Shown here: in pieces, positions 1 through 11,419 of the stretch
Position numbering within the stretch: position 1 is the stretch's first letter
Layout of the letters: each line of letters starts with the position of its first letter
Source: Torymus aiolomorphi
Taxonomy: Eukaryota > Arthropoda > Insecta > Hymenoptera > Torymidae
Length of the DNA: 64,000 nt
Assembly (NCBI GenBank): GCA_036365515.1
Contig: CM070875.1
Span: forward strand, 96,758,128-96,822,127
Reading direction: 5' to 3'
The notes under the pieces: generated by a model
What the model saw: the letters and a program-made list of their open reading frames with translations, nothing else
What the model was told of the DNA's origin: nothing
The model's database searches: none
Translations under genes and position numbers: made by a program

Positions 1-465
1 TAACTATGTCCCTCTTCAGAAATCTAATAACAATTCAATATACACGTTTAATAGACCAATAATTATAACAAATTGAAAATTAAAAGTAATATACAAACTT
101 ACAAATAAATACATATTATAGTCACGTTGTTTTGTGGGCAACAATCCGCTCGTCAATAACGCTATATTACAATATTCACGCTTATATACTAAAAGTTATT
201 TGTATGTGAATGTCTGTGTATCACACAGACTACTACCACGTAACAATAGCCATCAGATTTTCCGAACTGGGGTAAAACACATTGAGAACGTCCGAGAGCG
301 GGGAGAAGTGGCAGGATAGCACGTCTTGGAGGAAGTGGCACCAATAGTCTGTTCATCGCCTAGATGAACTTCTATATGAGTAATGTATATCTATGCGAGG
401 CGTCGTTACACTTTCACCATACGTGCGCTCCTAATACCTCTTCACATCGATACTTTGATATCATA
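1..465. other. No gene seen; flank of PLE1
   Basis: AT-rich sequence downstream (minus-strand sense) of the Penelope-like ORF end. It may be the 3' UTR of that element. I see no coding frame with a recognisable family and no terminal repeat. Confidence 0.4.
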
Positions 466-975
466 TCAGATAGAGACCAGAAATTTGCAATTATTTATCA
501 AGGTATTATATTCATTTGGCAGTCTGTTTATTTCAAATTGTTTATTAATAAAATTTTTTTGAGTATGAATAAATAAAGCTTCAGAGAAAAGTCGTTTTCC
601 TCTGTTACTTTCGGTATCTAATATCTGAATGTTCTGGAAATTTATTGTATGGTTATTCTCTGTAGTATGCATAAATAATGACGAATTCTGGTCTCCATCA
701 GAATATTTTTTTACATATTCTTTTACTCTTACATTCAGTCGTCTACCTGTCTGCTCTACATGTGACGCATTACAATTGTTACATTTGATTTTGTAAACAA
801 CATTCGCATTATTACATTTTTGATTTTTGTCCTTCACTAACATTATAATATTATTTAATTTATTAGTTGTACTGAAAACGACATTTGTATTACATTTCTT
901 AAAAAAGCTTTTTATGAAACCTTCAAGTTCTTTAAAAAACGGTAGACTTATGTATCTTTTGCTTCACCCTAGAGG
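466..975 (-). pseudogene. Penelope-like element 1, C-terminal GIY-YIG endonuclease
   Basis: This is the end of a Penelope-like retroelement protein. The endonuclease module reads VVYKIKCNNCNASHVEQTGR, the Penelope version of the GIY-YIG nuclease with its two upstream cysteines. In this family it nicks DNA for target-primed reverse transcription. The first methionine is at 843, but the same frame runs upstream to about 975 with family-like residues (RYISLPFFKEL), so the fragment is longer than its ATG suggests. The usual YxGxT motif is altered (HVEQTGR), so the copy is probably dead. The rest of the same element lies at 3195-3950, separated by a 2.2 kb insertion. Confidence 0.8.
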
Positions 976-1079
976 AAGCTTTGTAATAGTAAAATTTTCA
1001 ACTTCGTTAAAACTTTCTATAAACATCATTAGAGGTGTTAGAAGTTTGTTTCATATGATTTTAGAAAATGTCTGTATGG

Positions 1080-1113
<34 letters not shown>

Positions 1114-3195
1114 ACCGCTTTATCTCCGGATCTACGCGGTCGATATTAACCATCAGGTTCTCATTTTTTTTTCTTATTCCGAATTCGGGAAGAAAATAAT
1201 TTTTGATGATTTACTGATTCGTTTTATTTCAAATTTTTGATTTTCGAAAAATTTATTTTTGATTTTTTTTAATGATCGGATTTAAATTTTTGAATCGGAT
1301 GGGTCGCATTCGAAAGAGCATAAAAAAACCTATAATTAAAAAAAAAAATTATCTAGCTATTACGGTTCTCTTGTTATTAATAAAAACGTGTTTTTTTTTT
1401 TAAAGCTAATAACTCCTAAACTAAACGGTCAATTTTTTGGAGAAAATTCACGATAATGCAGAATATAAATTGCTATAATCTGTGAAAATTTTAATCCATT
1501 CTGTTGGTTAGTTTTTGAGAAAAAAATTAAAAAATGGAAAAAATGTGTTCTCTATGTCGCACGTTTTATGGAGTAAACCTGGATTAATCGCTTTGTAATT
1601 TCTTATAGAGGTAGATTTTGGATAGATCTCGGCTAAGTTCTTTGGGCTGCATGATCGGTCCATAAATTTCTGAGATATTTGAGGTTAAAATTTTTTTAAC
1701 CTTCTTTTCAAATCGAAATTTCTCGAAAACGGCTCTATGTATCTGAATCGGATGGGTGGCATTCGAAAGCGAATTTAAATACCTATATTTTCTAAATAAA
1801 AATTATTTTTCTAGCTATCACGGTTCTTTTGTTATTAATAAAAATGTAAACATAGAAAAATGAAAAAAAATGAGTTTGGTATGTCTAACCATTGCGGGAG
1901 TAAAAATTGACTTAATCGCTTCAAAATTCCTCGTAGAGGTGGATTTTGTATAGTTTTCGGTCGAGTTATTTGGGCAAAATAATTGGTCCATAGATTTAAG
2001 AGATATTTGAGGTTAAAATATTTTTAACCTTTTTTCAAATCGTAATTTCTTGAGAATAGCTCTATGTATTCGAAGGGAATGGGTAGCATTCGAAATAGAA
2101 TTAAAATAGCTATATTTCCTAAAAAAAAAAATTTTTTTATAGGGTATTCCGTTATTATAAAAAAACGTAAGCATTGAAAAATGAAAAAATAAAAAAAAAT
2201 GAGTTTTGTATGTGCAACGATTGCTGGAATAAAATTGACTTATTCGCTTCAAAATTTCTTGTAGAGGTGTATTTTTTAGATTTTTATGTCGATTTCTTGG
2301 GGCAAAATGATTGGTTCATAAATTTCAGATATTTGAGGTTAAAATATTTTTAGTAAAATTAATAAATGAAAAAAATTGAGCTTTGTATGTCTAGCAATTT
2401 TGGAAGTAAAATTGACTTAGTCGCTTCTTTAAATCATTTATTAGATGCAATTAATAATGTGTCAACACAAAAGTATTTATGTTAAGATATAAATAATACA
2501 AAATACCCTACGTACTTGGAACGCAACTAATACACATTCAATTCACAATATATAAAAACCCTTTTCATAGTTAATATTACCCCCAAATTATTTTACTGTG
2601 ATATTTTGTATAATTAATAGATAATATTTCTTAATAAAATTTCACAAATATATTCTTTATTCCACAAATATATGGTTTATTCCAGTGGAAATGACGCGCG
2701 ATACGCACGCGTGTTGTTTTCTTGCTTTTTCTAATTTAAAAAGCTATTAGGTTCATTATTTAAAAATATTACAACGAGGTATAATGAAGGTAGGTTAATG
2801 AAATTGTCGATCACTCAGAAGACATGTATTTTTTTATGAATAACTAAAGACGGTACTATTTAAATAAAATTAAAAATATACCCCTACAGCGAATTTTTAA
2901 TCATTATGAAAGCAGATAAGATTATGAAAATAAACAATTTATTAAAATAATACAGATGTTTGCTATTTCTTAAAAAACTAATTATTTTGAAATATTTTCG
3001 AATACTTGTTTTTCAGAGAATATTTCATAAATCGACTCAAAATTTTAACCAGTTATTACACTTATTAAAAACTATATTTGGTTAAAATTTCAATACATTT
3101 TCTTCATTTGTTTTTGAGAAAAATTATTTTATAAAAGTATAAAAAAAGGAATTGATAAATTAGTTTGAGGAAGCTACGTGCCAATGAATTGGCAG
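975..3195. repeat. 2.2 kb repeat insertion in PLE1 with three degenerate ~320-460 bp units
   Basis: This AT-rich block splits the Penelope-like ORF. Inside it a unit recurs at about 1285, 1748 and 2068. Each copy has the phrases 'gcattcgaaa' and 'atatttgaggttaaaat' and a middle part like 'tagaggtRgatttt'. Its high-coordinate end (about 3130-3205) matches, reverse-complemented, the left end of the foldback element at 35870. A stretch near 3030-3100 resembles the repeat at 37575 and 62884. No protein family is seen. It is probably a non-autonomous element or composite of host repeats. Confidence 0.6.
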
Positions 3196-3950
3196 CAGTT
3201 TTTTCATTGCTACTGTTTATTTGTAAATTATTTTTATCAAATTTTATCTTTTTTAATCGTTTTTTTATATGTAAATCTATTGTCTCATGTGGGTAATCAT
3301 TCTGCTGTAGGACTTTTTTTATAAAAGAAATATTGGATTTATGGAAACTACTATGTGATAACATTATTGCTCGATCAACGAGGCAGTAAACAATGACTAT
3401 TTTATTATTTAGAGGATGGTGCGAATTGTAATTCAGTCATTTGTAAGCCCAGGTAAGGGATTATTATTAATTTTCTCGTATTATTTTTCATCACAAAATA
3501 ATGATTCAGTTTTTTCTAAATATGTAGATTTTTTTATTATAATAGTTGCATTACCTTTATCGACTCTAGTTATTAAAGTTTTTGGGTTATGTTTTATGAA
3601 GTTTTTAGTTTTTTCTAAATCCATTTTAAATTTTTTGTCAATGTATGAATTATTAGCCAAATCTTTATTGTAAAATTTTGTTATCATGTTCAAGAAGGTC
3701 CCTCTTAATTTCGGGGTATTATCTTCTTCGGCGTATTTTGTTAAAAAGGTTTTATAATTCTTTACATAATTTACTGCTAACTTGCTATCAAATCTGTTGT
3801 TGAAATTAAACTTTTCCCCTAGCTTCAGTATATCAGTGACATACGTCGGAAGTTGAATGTCCAAGACATTTACACCATTTGTCCAGTATATTATTTGATG
3901 TGCACCAGTCAGTAACCTGTGTGTTATTGTTAAGGGGGTTGACCCCACTG
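3195..3950 (-). pseudogene. Penelope-like element 1, N-terminal and connector regions, RT core missing
   Basis: Two minus-strand reading frames belong to one Penelope-like protein. The upstream piece (3948-3481) carries the N-terminal signature of the family: LKLGEKFNFNNRF, then TRVDKGNATIIIKK. The downstream piece (3364-3210) carries the connector that normally follows the RT fingers and palm, KKVLQQNDYPHETIDLHIKK. The whole RT core that should lie between them (including the YVDD box) is absent, so the element was internally deleted before or after the 2.2 kb insertion. The protein then continues at 975-466. The frame at 3210-3104 has run into the inserted repeat. Confidence 0.75.
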
Positions 3951-6900
3951 GTGTTACTCGCGATATCCTCTCTATATCTATCTTTCTCTATATCTCTATT
4001 GTATTTTTTGAAAAAATTCTATCAAGTTTTTTCTCTAATTTGGATGTAATTTTTTTCATGATAAATGTGAGTTTAGTTGTATAATAACAAAGAAAAAAAA
4101 CAAAGAAAAGAAACAAAGAAAAAATGTCTCTTCTGTAACGGAACCGTCTACGATGGGAAAATTTTTTTTTGTATATATTTTTATGCGATGAACCATAGTC
4201 ATAACCCTGAACACCTATTACCCTACCGACACTATTGCACCAAGGGTTGTAGATGTAACCTGCGCTTCTCGGAGTCTCAAGCTGTCATAAAACACCGACG
4301 CGGCGCATGCTTTAAAATTTCTGAATTTTTAATCTTGTAATTTCCTTTTCCTTAAAAGGCTATATTTAGACTTTATAGTAAACGGACTGTAAACTTTATT
4401 TTCTTCGTGATAAAGGACAAATACTATTTTTTAAATAAAATAAAATTTGTAACTAATCATAACTACAACCACGAGCGTAATAAAATATAGTATGAAATAA
4501 TTTACCGAGGATCATTACTTTTCGTATATAAAATGAGTAACCTACTCTAGTAGAAATTTTAAACAACGTTACTCGTATTTCTTAGTTGTGTACCAATCTG
4601 AATAATAGTAAAACTCTTAGTTGAATAATAAATTCCTGCATCACGATTTTTATTGAAAAAATACTCTAGATTGTATTAACACAATAGTTATAAAATATGA
4701 CTAATTTTCTACTAGGGTATATTCTAAATAATAGCTTAAGTATAAATTACCAAATGTAATTTTTCCTTTATATGTTCGACTGAATATTTTAGTATTTTAT
4801 ATATAAATTAAGTTAGCGTTTAATCAGATATTGTTCATTCGATAAAACACTTTAACTAGCAACCGTTCAGGCGTGGGATGAATAGTTTACACGATATAAC
4901 ATTTGTAAAATAGATTTAAGATTATAATAATTACTTTAAGCCACACTCTTGAAGGACTATTTTCTATACCTGAGTAATAAAACTCATCCCATAATTTTTC
5001 TTTTGTTTCCTTTCCTTACTTCTATAAAGGAAACTCACCAAACAGCAAAATATTTGGTTTATACAAAATATTCTTTAAATAAATAAATAAAATTTTAACT
5101 AATTAACAAATAAATAAATTAATGTTTTTCAGTTTGAGATAACTATATTTAAGCGCGAAAATACTCTTTCAAAATGTGAAATTGGCTTTAAGGGACGCTT
5201 AGCTCGAGCGGATACATTATCTTGATGCTGCAAAACACTTGACTCATACTAAATATAGATACGACGCTTTCCCACGCGGGGACGCGCTTTTCCAAATCAT
5301 GAATATATACGACCTATACTGTACATTGGAAACATAATTTTACATTATTAGGCAATATCTCTCTGTTACAGATAAAATTGTTTTAACAATTACAAATAAA
5401 TAACCACCTGTACTTTTGCAACTACAACTTTTAAGCATGAAATGGATTATAACCAACTAATAATGAATAATAATTATAATAACCACTATATCATGTAAAG
5501 TAACAAGCTATTAACCACTAGCTTAATTTTTACCGACTGTGTTTATTTTTATATATAACTTTATCGAATACAATCTCATTATAATTTAGATTTTTAAGTA
5601 TTAGTAACTTTTATATCGTAAATAACAGTTTGTTTATCCTTATGTTACCATATAAACACTCATACCAAAAATAAAAAACGATAACTATAATTTTTAATTA
5701 ACAACATGTATATACAGAATTAATTATTAATAAATAACAATTAATTACTGTAATAGCTATTATATTATATAAATCAACAAGTTTTGATAACAAAATATTT
5801 AGGTTTAAGTTTATTTTAGATAATTGACTGTTATTATAAATTATCATATATGATTACATTGTAAATTAGATTATTAAGTTAGTAAAGTTTTGTATTGCGA
5901 ATAACTATCATTAAAATAGTCGTAGCGTTTTCGTTCAAATTTGTAATATCTTGCTACATAATTATTTAGTAAGATGAATAATTCAATTCTTGGTAGAATA
6001 TCTAGATTGTTTATTATAGAAAAAGGCCGAGACAAAGAGGGTGTTTTACCGTTACGAACAGCCCCACACACATGGCTTATCTAAAAATAGATATCGTCAG
6101 CCTTATTGCGCGGAGACGCATTTTCCAGCATTTTTTGGGACTCAATGTACTATAGCTTAAGAATATTATTTCCAATTTTAAAACTTATAAAGCTTATATT
6201 TATTTAACTATTTTACATTTTTGATTTCTAACAACGCAATTTAACTGCAATAAATTTTCTCTACATTTTCATATAATATTAATCCCTAATCTCAATTTTT
6301 AAAACTAATTGTTTATCTATAACTTTATTGGTTTATTAATATTTTTCTTGTGAAATCTTAGTAGCTTTACTCTGATAACAATTTCATTTTCCATAAAATA
6401 CAAATATTCACATCCAAGCCTTATAGAGATGATTATTTAATTAAACAAAAAAAAAAAATATAAAAACAATAAATTTTATGATTGGAAATAATCTGAAACC
6501 ATATTTGTTATAACCATGAAATGGAATTTTTATGTTTTTGCGCTAACTTTAAATAAAACATCGTAGTTAAATAAATAATAGCGATATCTATCACAATTTT
6601 GTAAACACTTTTATAACTTTAAGCTCAACTGTCTAGTATTATCATTTTTAATGAAATTTCGTGTTTGTGTAAAATATATTAATTATTTTTCTGCAAAAAA
6701 ACTACATATTATATTTTACGATTTTTGTATTCATTGTAACTCTACTTCTAATCAACTTATAACCACCGTTCAAATTTGTAATACCTTGTCACGGAAATAT
6801 CTACTGAATTAAAATTATAGCTAATTTGTAAAATTGCGATTTGTAATGATTCTACACAATCTGTAGAAAACTGTCAAAAATAGAGTGACAAAATTGAAGA

Positions 6901-7200
6901 GTGAGGGAGATAGGAATATCTTCTGTCTCTCTCATCTCTCTTTCTCTGTCACTCATATAGCGTTCTCTCTCGCTCTTTAAAGAAGATACGAGCCGCCGGA
7001 AAATACCCTAGAGAAGGGATAAGGGACCGCTCTCTACCGCTCTCTGTGTTAAAACATAGGATCTTCCCCACTATCACAGAAATCGACGTTTGGAAGGGAT
7101 GACGCCCCCACATCATTGGACACCGCTTTTCCACACCACAACATTACGAGATATGCAAAGCATCCCTCGCCGCCGAACTTATCACGTATGATTCGTTCAC
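3950..7200. other. Gene-free AT-rich region with weak diverged duplications
   Basis: I find no credible coding sequence here. Short phrases recur about 0.8 kb apart: a GC-richer patch at 5200-5290 resembles one at 6085-6135, and 5930-5960 resembles 6765-6795. This hints at an old, badly decayed duplication. The patch at 6900-7200 is richer in GC and in CTCT runs. The open frame at 4077-4340 has no family resemblance. Confidence 0.4.
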
Positions 7201-7300
7201 CAAAATGACGCAACTACCTGATTTGACACCGCAGCTTTTCCAGCAAAAGAAGAGGAGGAGCAACGCATTTAAATACGCTGAACGCGCACTGCTCGCCGGT

Positions 7301-7516
7301 CAGTCAGATTTACAAGCCTCACAAGCTTTGCTGACTGGTCCAGGGTCAGTCAGATTTACAAGCCTCACAAGCTTTGCTGACTGGTCCAGGGTGCAGTTCA
7401 CCACAAGCCTCACAAGCTTTACTGAACTGACCAAGCAGTCAGCAAGAGCCTTATAAGCTTTGTTGATTGTACGTGCAGTACAACCACAAGCATTCACAAG
7501 CTTTATTGATACTGTA
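7301..7516. repeat. Array of five hairpin repeats with covarying stems
   Basis: Five tandem units of about 36-46 nt share the core 'acaagc..cacaagcttt'. Each unit is bounded by complementary arms that change between units but stay paired: CAGTCAG/CTGACTG at 7301 and 7347, CAGTTCA/TGAACTG at 7394-7429, CAGTCAG/TTGATTG (two G-U pairs) at 7436-7469, and GTGCAGTA/TACTGTAC at 7473-7517. Units 1 and 2 are identical. Compensatory change suggests selection on an RNA or cruciform structure. An open frame crosses the array but its peptide repeats simply follow the DNA repeats. Confidence 0.75.
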
Positions 7517-7656
7517 CACTTATTGAGAGAATTATTTTCAAAAATAAAAAAAAAATATATTCAAATCAAAATTTCGGAATTTTACATTTATTCAAAAATC
7601 TTTTAAAAAAAAAAACCAAAAGAAAAAAAAAAGGTGAATAAGATAAAGAAAATAAA

Positions 7657-8690
7657 AATAAAAATAAATCTATAATTAACTTTGGATTTTGAATAAAAGC
7701 TTGGCCTTGGACTTAAGGATTTTAAGTGACATCTTTATTCGAAATTACAAGTCATCTAGTGAGACATCTTAAGGAGTCTAATGCAATTTGACTTGACAAA
7801 GTAAATATTTATTTATTTATATATAAGAAATTATTGAGAAAATTTATTGAAAATTATAATCGAATTCACTAATAAAAATAAATCTATAATTAACTTTGGA
7901 TTTTGAATAAAAGCTTGGCCTTGGTCTTAAGGATTTTAAGTGACATCTTTATTCGAAATTACAAGTCATTTAGTGAGACATCTTAAGGAGTCTAATGCAA
8001 TTTGACTTGACAAAGTAAATATTTATTTATTTATATATAAGAAATTATTGAGAAAATTTACTGAAAATTATAATCGAATTCACTAATAAAAATAAATCTA
8101 TAATTAACTTTGGATTTTGAATAAAAGCTTGGCCTTGGTCTTAAGGATTTTAAGTGACATCTTTATTCGAAATTACAAGTCATTTAGTGAGACATCTTAA
8201 GGAGTCTAATGCAATTTGACTTGACAAAGTAAATATTTATTTATTTATATATAAGAAATTATTGAGAAAATTTATTGAAAATTATAATCGAATTCACTAA
8301 TAAAAATAAATCTATAATTAACTTTGGATTTTGAATAAAAGCTTGGCCTTGGTCTTAAGGATTTTAAGTGACATCTTTATTCGAAATTACAAGTCATTTA
8401 GTGAGACATCTTAAGGAGTCTAATGCAATTTGACTTGACAAAGTAAATATTTATTTATTTATATATAAGAAATTATTGAGAAAATTTATTGAAAATTATA
8501 ATCGAATTCACTAATAAAAATAAATCTATAATTAACTTTGGATTTTGAATAAAAGCTTGGCCTTGGTCTTAAGGATTTTAAGTGACATCTTTATTCGAAA
8601 TTACAAGTCATTTAGTGAGACATCTTAAGGAGTCTAATGCAATTTGACTTGACAAAGTAAATATTTATTTATTCATATATAAGAAATTAA
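7657..8690. repeat. Five near-identical 214-bp tandem repeats
   Basis: Units begin at about 7657, 7871, 8085, 8299 and 8513 with a period of 214 bp (the first step is within a base or two of this). Each contains 'aaagcttggccttgg', 'agtgacatctttattcg' and 'atttatttatttatat'. Copies differ at only a handful of positions, so expansion is recent. The last unit is cut short at about 8688. No ORF is maintained. It is minisatellite or satellite DNA. Confidence 0.92.
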
Positions 8691-9170
8691 AGAAAATTAT
8701 TCATGATACCTAGTTTATTTACTCGGAGCCCAAGTGTTTACTCTCTATCTTGTAAATTAAATTAATACACAGTGGCTTATGAGCATCAGCTCTCGAGAGG
8801 GAAGGGTGAACCTGAGAATAACCTGAGATTGGGTAAAATTAGTTTTTCCTAAAACCTTAAACTCCTGGGCTCGTGACCTACATCCTATCCATACAAGGGA
8901 CGTAGTGCAACAAAATTGTTCTTAAGGGACAAGTGTGCCGTACCTGTTGGTCCTGATTAACTTTCCAAAATTCCCTACCAACAAATATCTAAAATCACTA
9001 CTACAAGCGCCTTGTACTTCCAACTCAAAGCTCAACCAAGGTTAATTAGCTAACGCAGCTACGGCCTAAAAGAGCGTAACTCTTAATCGAGTTAACAATC
9101 CCAGTCGTGTTGTGTCTTAGGACGTGACACTTCCAACAGTAATCTCTATATCTTCAGAAGTTTCCTCAAC
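8690..9170. other. No feature recognised
   Basis: Mixed-composition sequence between the satellite array and the CA microsatellite. I see no ORF with a family signature and no repeat of other parts of the window. Confidence 0.4.
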
Positions 9171-9180
9171 ACCCACCCAC

Positions 9181-9183
9181 CCC

Positions 9184-9272
<89 letters not shown>

Positions 9273-9375
9273 TCACTCACTCACTCACTCACGCACTCAC
9301 TCACTCACTCACTCACTCACTCACTCACTCACTCACTCACGCACGCACGCACACACATATATATATATATATATA
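9181..9375. repeat. (CA)n-(CTCA)n-(TA)n microsatellite
   Basis: About 90 bp of CA dinucleotides are followed by about 75 bp of CTCA tetranucleotides and then TA dinucleotides. The TA run continues beyond the mariner (10668-10700), so the mariner landed inside it. The Thr-His 'protein' readable here is an artefact of the repeat. Confidence 0.95.
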
Positions 9376-10666
9376 TGAGGGCCATTTGATAAGTACCTAG
9401 CCTACAAATGAAAACACCAAAACTTTACAAAAAATAAAATTTATTTTTCAATGTAGTCTCCTTTTAGTTGAATACACTTGGTCCAGCGGTGTTACAATTT
9501 TTTTAACCCCGTTGAAAAAAATGTTTTCTCTTGGTTTGCAAAATAGGCCTCCGTGGCGGCGATTATTTCGTTATTGGAGTGGAATCTCTTCCCGGGGAGC
9601 GAATTTTTAGGTTCGGAAACAAAAAAAGTCGCAGGGAGCCAAATCTGGAGAATACGGTGGATGGGGCAGCAGTTCGTAGCGTAATTCGACCAATTTAGCC
9701 GTGGCGAGTGCAGAAGTGTGAGCCGGTGCATTATCGTGGTGGAAAAGCACTTTCTTTTTAGACAAATGGGGCCGTTTTTCTTATAACACGGCGTCAAATC
9801 GGCTCAATAGTTCGGCGTAGTACTGTCCTGTGACCGTTTTGCCCTTCTCCAGATAGTCAATAAAAATCACACCTTGAGAATCCCAGAAAACAGTGGCCAT
9901 CACCTTTCCGGCCGACGGGACCGTCTTTGCCTTCTTCGGAGCAGGTTCACCGGGTAAGGTCCACTGTTTTGACTGCTCCTTGATCTCTGGAGTGTAGTAG
10001 TGAATCCATGTTTCGTCGACGGTCACGTAACGACGCAAAAACTCTTTTGGATTGCAATTAAACAGCTCCAAACACTGCTCTGAACTGGTCACACGGATGC
10101 GCTTGTTGTCTGCAGTCAGCAAACGCGGCACCCACCTTGCTGACAGCTTCCTCATGCCTAAAATCTCATGTAGGATATGCCACACGCGTTCTTCTGAGAT
10201 GCCTACTATCGCAGCTATCTCGTGCACCTTTAATTGGCGTTCTGACAAAACGATATCGTGTATTTTTGTCACGTTCTCCTCCGTAGTGGCTGTTTTCGGA
10301 GCACCTGGGCGTGGATCATCAAAAACCGACGTACGACCACGTTGAAACTCGTTATACCAAAATTTAACGGTCGCCATCGAAGGAGAAGCATCCCCATACA
10401 CTGCATCCAAGCGTTCTTTAATTTCACTGCGTGATTTCCCTTCCAAAAACAAGAATCGAATCACCGACCGATATTGTTCTTTCTCCATTTTTTCAAAAAT
10501 CAACGGACACATTTGCTTTCACACGCTCTCAAAAATAAACTACAACTCCGATCCGGCTGAAATTTCGTCTGTAACCGTTTACAGGAAGATACTGCCCTAT
10601 AGTGTATTTCTGGTGCGATAGTGGCACCATCTGGCGGTGAGGCTAGGTACTTGTCAAATGACCCTC

Positions 10667-10667
<1 letters not shown>
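9376..10667 (-). mobile_element. mariner-family DNA transposon, copy 1
   Basis: A 1.29 kb element lies between TA dinucleotides. Its inverted ends read TGAGGGCCATTTGATAAGTA at 9376 and, in reverse complement, CGAGGGTCATTTGACAAGTA ending at 10667. The same ends bound copy 2 at 55578-56851, and internal sequence is nearly identical, so both belong to one recently active family. The transposase is on the minus strand and is broken. Confidence 0.95.
9492..10512 (-). pseudogene. mariner transposase, copy 1
   Basis: The frame from 10512 to 9781 encodes the N-terminal helix-turn-helix DNA-binding region and the first catalytic aspartate (YVTVDETWIHYY). A TAA stop ends it after SRFDAVL. The frame continues in register past this stop with the second catalytic aspartate (HHDNAPAH) and YSPDLAPCDF, giving a D-34-D spacing between the last two catalytic residues, as in the mariner group. 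A later frameshift moves the C-terminus (GKRFHSNNEII) into another frame that ends at 9492. Translation could begin at 10512 or at the next methionine 24 nt on (MEKEQYRS). A cut-and-paste enzyme in life; this copy is inactive. Confidence 0.93.
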
Positions 10668-10700
<33 letters not shown>

Positions 10701-10703
10701 AAG

Positions 10704-11039
10704 TGAGTAGTATGCAACACGCAAGAGAATTAGATAAATTAAACGAACAGTTACAGTCACATAAATGAACAAGACGAATACGAAATGCATTTAAATAATC
10801 AAATCAACGAATATGATAATAATGTTACTATAATACAAACACCGTTAATTTGGGATCCAACACAAAATAAATACGTAGAAGTATATAATTTAAAAGACGC
10901 TATAAAGCTAGACAAATTAAATGAAATAATAGAAGCCCATGAAAAAGAAGAAAATAAGTATATTGATTATTATAATAGTTTACTTAAAGAGTATGATTTA
11001 AATTGTTTAAAAAATTTAATTGAAAAATATGAAAAATAA
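10704..11039 (+). pseudogene. Unrecognised AT-rich coding remnant
   Basis: The frame from 10785 (MHLNNQINEYDNN) ends at 11039. Upstream, after one apparent frameshift near 10760, similar residues (MQHARELDKLNEQLQ) run back to about 10704, where the TA repeat and mariner 1 cut the sequence. The protein is rich in Asn, Lys, Glu and Tyr and predicts charged helices. I do not recognise it. Codon use is extremely AT-rich. It sits beside a decayed coding-like stretch at 11100-11400 whose relative lies on the other side of Polinton 1, so all may be remains of one AT-rich virus-like or transposon sequence that was present before the Polinton. Function unknown. Confidence 0.35.
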
Positions 11040-11099
11040 AATTAACGGGTATCAAAAGCAAAGATAATATTTTCAATATACAATTTCAACTCAATTTTT

Positions 11100-11400
11100 T
11101 GGTATGAGATATTTGAAATTTCACAAAAATGGTATTAAGCTATATTAATTTCTAAATCTATTATTTTACATTAATTTCTTTCACGAATCCAATAGAATGT
11201 TTAAAAGCAGAAATATATACAATAGAAACAATAAAACAAAATATATATATACAACATGAAATGTACGATATATGTTTCCATATTTTAAATAGATTACAAA
11301 AACGTTACAGGATATGTTAAAGAAAATTTAAATAGAAATTGAAAATTGATTTTTCATAAATGTTTTTGTAAATTTCAAGTAGAAGTAAAATACAAATAAA
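11100..11400 (+). repeat. Left copy of the repeat flanking Polinton 1
   Basis: This sequence aligns, in the same orientation, with 28540-28870 on the far side of Polinton 1 (shared phrases 'atatttgaaattt', 'actatattaattt', 'atgtttcca', 'acaaaaacgtt'). One frame here stays open with residues such as NPIECLKAEIYTIETIKQN and later FHKCFCKFQVEVKYK, the latter matching FDTCFRKFQIKIEYN in the right copy. Both look like the decayed end of one protein. Divergence is large, so the duplication is older than the Polinton insertion. Confidence 0.6.
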
Positions 11401-11419
11401 AAACAAAAGTATATAGATA

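Noticed and set aside
4077..4340. 87-aa ORF with several Cys and His
   Set aside because: No spacing of a known zinc finger, surrounded by non-coding AT-rich DNA.
9124..9378. 84-aa Thr/His-rich open frame
   Set aside because: It is just the translation of CA and CTCA repeats.
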